Below the pieces are notes generated by a model, which made no database searches, was not told the DNA's origin, and was given only the letters and a program-made list of their open reading frames with translations. A stretch of DNA of 64,000 bases from Flavobacterium sp. J27. GTDB lineage: Bacteria > Bacteroidota > Bacteroidia > Flavobacteriales > Flavobacteriaceae. The stretch is from contig NZ_PJQW01000009.1 in the NCBI RefSeq assembly GCF_004303025.1, positions 67,327-131,326 on the forward strand. The letters are read 5' to 3'. A program made the translations under genes and the position numbers. Shown here in pieces: positions 62,109 through 64,000 of this stretch (position 1 is the first letter of the stretch; the number at the start of each line of letters is the position of its first letter).

Positions 62109-64000
62109 TTGAAAGAAAAGTCTAATAAATATTTAATAGTTGCTTTACTTTTTGGAATTACATTCCACGGTAGTGCTATTTTTTTCACTCTTGAAAACAC
62201 ATATGACGCATTAATCCATCTTTTTTTTGGGAATCATTATGCAACGAGTTGGTTTGAACCTTGGAATTACAGTTGGTACACAGGCTTTACTGTTATGGGT
62301 TACCCGCCTTTAGTACATCAAGCCATAGGATTATTCTCATATATAGGTGGATTAAAATTTGGTCTATATGTTGTTGCTATTATTGCTATTATACTATTTG
62401 TTACAGGTAGTTTTAGGTATGCAGTTTTAATTACAGGTAATAGAACCGTTGCTGGTTATGCTTCAATTGTTGCAGTAATTTCCTCTTCATTTGTAGAAAC
62501 CTTACACATATTTGGACAATTACCTAGTATTATTGGTATTTCTATTTTAATGCACGCTCTTCCTGAAATCTATTTGTACATTAAAACAGGTAAGTGGAAG
62601 TATTTTTTTACTTCTTTATCTTTAATTGCAGTTACTGTTTGTTCACATCATGTGACTCCTTTATTTGGTATGGTCTTTTTTATTTCACCTTTAATTGGGA
62701 TGATTATTATGGATGCTTCCAGAGAAAAAGTAAATTCATTTAAGGATGTTACGTTTGTAGTTTTTTTTAAAACCTTTTTATCTTTATTAAAACGAATTGT
62801 TCTTTTTTGTGGATCCGCTGTTTTCTTAATTGTCTTTTGCATTCTACCCTATTGGATAAATTCTAAAGCAAATCCGATTACCCAAGTACCTATTCCACAT
62901 GGAAGTAGAGATAATTTCATAGAAGTTACTTCGTCTGGATTGATGTTCTTTCTAATTCCATGGGGAATTTTACTCTTTATTTTACCTTATATTTTTTATC
63001 GTTACTACTCTAAAAGATATTTGTTTTTTGGTCTATCCTTAACGTTATTAACCATTTTAGGGACTGGTGGTACAACTCCTATTCCCTTAAAAATTTTGGG
63101 AACCAATGCTTTTAACATTCTTACATTAGACCGTTTTACATTATGGGCATCTATTATGAGTTTACCTATTTTCGGTGAATTTGTTTACCGATTAGTTGAA
63201 GGAGACTTAAAAACCAGCCTACAAAATCGTTTCGGAACTGTGTATCATAGAATTTTAGGTGGTTTATTTGCTGGGTGTTTTTTATTGTTTTCTATTTTCA
63301 CCATCACATTAGGTTATTTTAGACCTTTACAACCCGATAAAATTAATTTCTTACCCATAGTTAATTTTTTAAATCAGGATCAACACGATCAATGGCGTTT
63401 TTTACCTCTTGGTTTTGGTGATCAAATGGCGTTTTTATCTACACAAACTAAAGCAATGACAGTAGATGGTAATTATCATTCTGCTAGAAGACTACCCGAG
63501 TTAACCACAAGAGCTGTAGAGCGTTTAGAAAACTCAAAATTTAGAGGTATTGAAGGTATTGGCTCATTACAGCAGTTTTTAACTGTCCCTGAAAAATACA
63601 ACTTAAAGTATGTGTTCTCTAATGACAAATTTTATGACCCCATTTTATATTTCTGTGGTTGGCATCGCTTAACCCAATTAGAAAATGGAATTATGGTTTG
63701 GGAAAAGCTAAACGTACAACCTTTATCTAAAATTTTACCAAAGGAAGATGTCTCACTAGCTTTAAAACTTATGTGGGGTATGTTACCTCTTTTAACAGTA
63801 CTTATAGCTTTTATTTTAAACATTCAAATGATTTGGTTTCAAGCGCTAAAAATCAAACCATTAGAAAAACCTGCTTTTTTACATCATGGAATCATGTATA
63901 CTGATTTTAAAAAGAAAATGATTGAACTCTTACATGTTTGGGTATTTATAGTATTGCTCATTTTTGGCTTTGGTATTTATCGAACTTACCTCAAAAATGC
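62109..64000 (+). CDS. Large multi-spanning membrane protein, PTPS-related/GT-C-like, partial (3' end outside window)
   Basis: The frame is open from the stop at 62085 to the window edge, about 630 residues, with no stop. The best start is TTG 62109 (MKEKSNKYLIVALLFGITFHG); the ATGs at 62101 and 62104 are in a frame that stops at once. At least nine hydrophobic segments span it. The first periplasmic loop is NYSWYTGFTVMGYPPLVHQA, a Y-P-P-L loop typical of the PTPS_related and GT-C glycosyltransferase membrane proteins. A later soluble stretch (RRLPELTTRAVERLENSK ... GWHRLTQLENGIMVWEKL) lies between helices. GT-C enzymes use lipid-linked sugars, which a GtrB/DPM1-like neighbour would make. The family call is by layout and loop motif, moderate. 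Confidence 0.8.
   Translation, partial: MKEKSNKYLIVALLFGITFHGSAIFFTLENTYDALIHLFFGNHYATSWFEPWNYSWYTGFTVMGYPPLVHQAIGLFSYIGGLKFGLYVVAIIAIILFVTGSFRYAVLITGNRTVAGYASIVAVISSSFVETLHIFGQLPSIIGISILMHALPEIYLYIKTGKWKYFFTSLSLIAVTVCSHHVTPLFGMVFFISPLIGMIIMDASREKVNSFKDVTFVVFFKTFLSLLKRIVLFCGSAVFLIVFCILPYWINSKANPITQVPIPHGSRDNFIEVTSSGLMFFLIPWGILLFILPYIFYRYYSKRYLFFGLSLTLLTILGTGGTTPIPLKILGTNAFNILTLDRFTLWASIMSLPIFGEFVYRLVEGDLKTSLQNRFGTVYHRILGGLFAGCFLLFSIFTITLGYFRPLQPDKINFLPIVNFLNQDQHDQWRFLPLGFGDQMAFLSTQTKAMTVDGNYHSARRLPELTTRAVERLENSKFRGIEGIGSLQQFLTVPEKYNLKYVFSNDKFYDPILYFCGWHRLTQLENGIMVWEKLNVQPLSKILPKEDVSLALKLMWGMLPLLTVLIAFILNIQMIWFQALKIKPLEKPAFLHHGIMYTDFKKKMIELLHVWVFIVLLIFGFGIYRTYLKN

Noticed and set aside
62648..62842. 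Minus-strand frame inside the membrane protein gene
   Set aside because: It is antisense to a continuous open frame with membrane segments.
1..64000. tRNA, rRNA and CRISPR
   Set aside because: No cloverleaf-like sequence, conserved rRNA segment or regularly spaced direct repeats were seen on reading the gaps between genes.

Overview
The window is AT-rich chromosomal DNA of a member of the Bacteroidota, most likely Flavobacteriaceae (Flavobacterium or a close relative). The signs are the mutY-ssb-gldE-gldD block of the gliding/type IX secretion lineage, two large proteins with type IX (Por) C-terminal sorting domains, repeated TAnnTTTG promoter elements of the Bacteroidota type, few Shine-Dalgarno sequences, DUF4407, DUF4301 and DUF3078 proteins, and SusC/RagA-like outer-membrane biology. 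I found no rRNA or tRNA gene, CRISPR array, insertion sequence or prophage.

Layout. 0-1.1 kb: the left edge cuts a C39-like/VKOR disulfide-forming protein that lies behind a small Cys-rich double-glycine-type precursor peptide, probably the end of a peptide-export cluster. 1.1-8.1 kb: a lipoprotein nuclease, a Lys/Glu coiled-coil protein, rplU-rpmA (L21 with an extra helix-hairpin-helix tail), a pair of M16 peptidases and an EamA transporter. 8.1-14.4 kb: an HMA lipoprotein, gldD, gldE, ssb, mutY, HU, a 30-residue basic protein resembling the bS22/COX24 ribosomal family, and RNase E/G preceded by a long hairpin. 14.4-21 kb: a secreted LamG/beta-helix T9SS protein and a LytS-type propeller kinase with its LytTR regulator. 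21-29.4 kb: tadA, a thioester alpha-2-macroglobulin lipoprotein and PBP1C. 29.4-36.7 kb: dxs, a DUF3078 protein, umuC-umuD and a TPR histidine kinase with a NarL-type regulator. 36.7-45.9 kb: an accessory-looking stretch of ankyrin, CbrC-like, LRR and unrecognised proteins. 46-52.3 kb: a TPP riboswitch driving a TonB-dependent receptor, preceded by a tightly overlapping operon (PPTase, GGGP synthase, PnuC-like transporter, DUF4301, ArfB). 52.5-55.5 kb: ahcY, a DUF4407 protein and a small protein with a PID-type C-terminal signal. 55.5-60 kb: a 1511-residue T9SS surface protein. 60-64 kb: a response-regulator/glycosyltransferase fusion divergent from a large multi-spanning membrane protein cut by the right edge.

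How genes work together. The thiamine block pairs TPP sensing with outer-membrane uptake and probably inner-membrane uptake (PnuC/PnuT). tadA-A2M-pbpC matches the known pairing of bacterial alpha-2-macroglobulin with PBP1C in the cell envelope. umuC and umuD form a translesion polymerase unit. The two two-component systems stand beside targets that cannot be read from sequence. The best candidates for undescribed biology are the precursor peptide with its VKOR partner, the REC-GT2 fusion with its membrane neighbour, and the accessory stretch at 36.7-45.9 kb.
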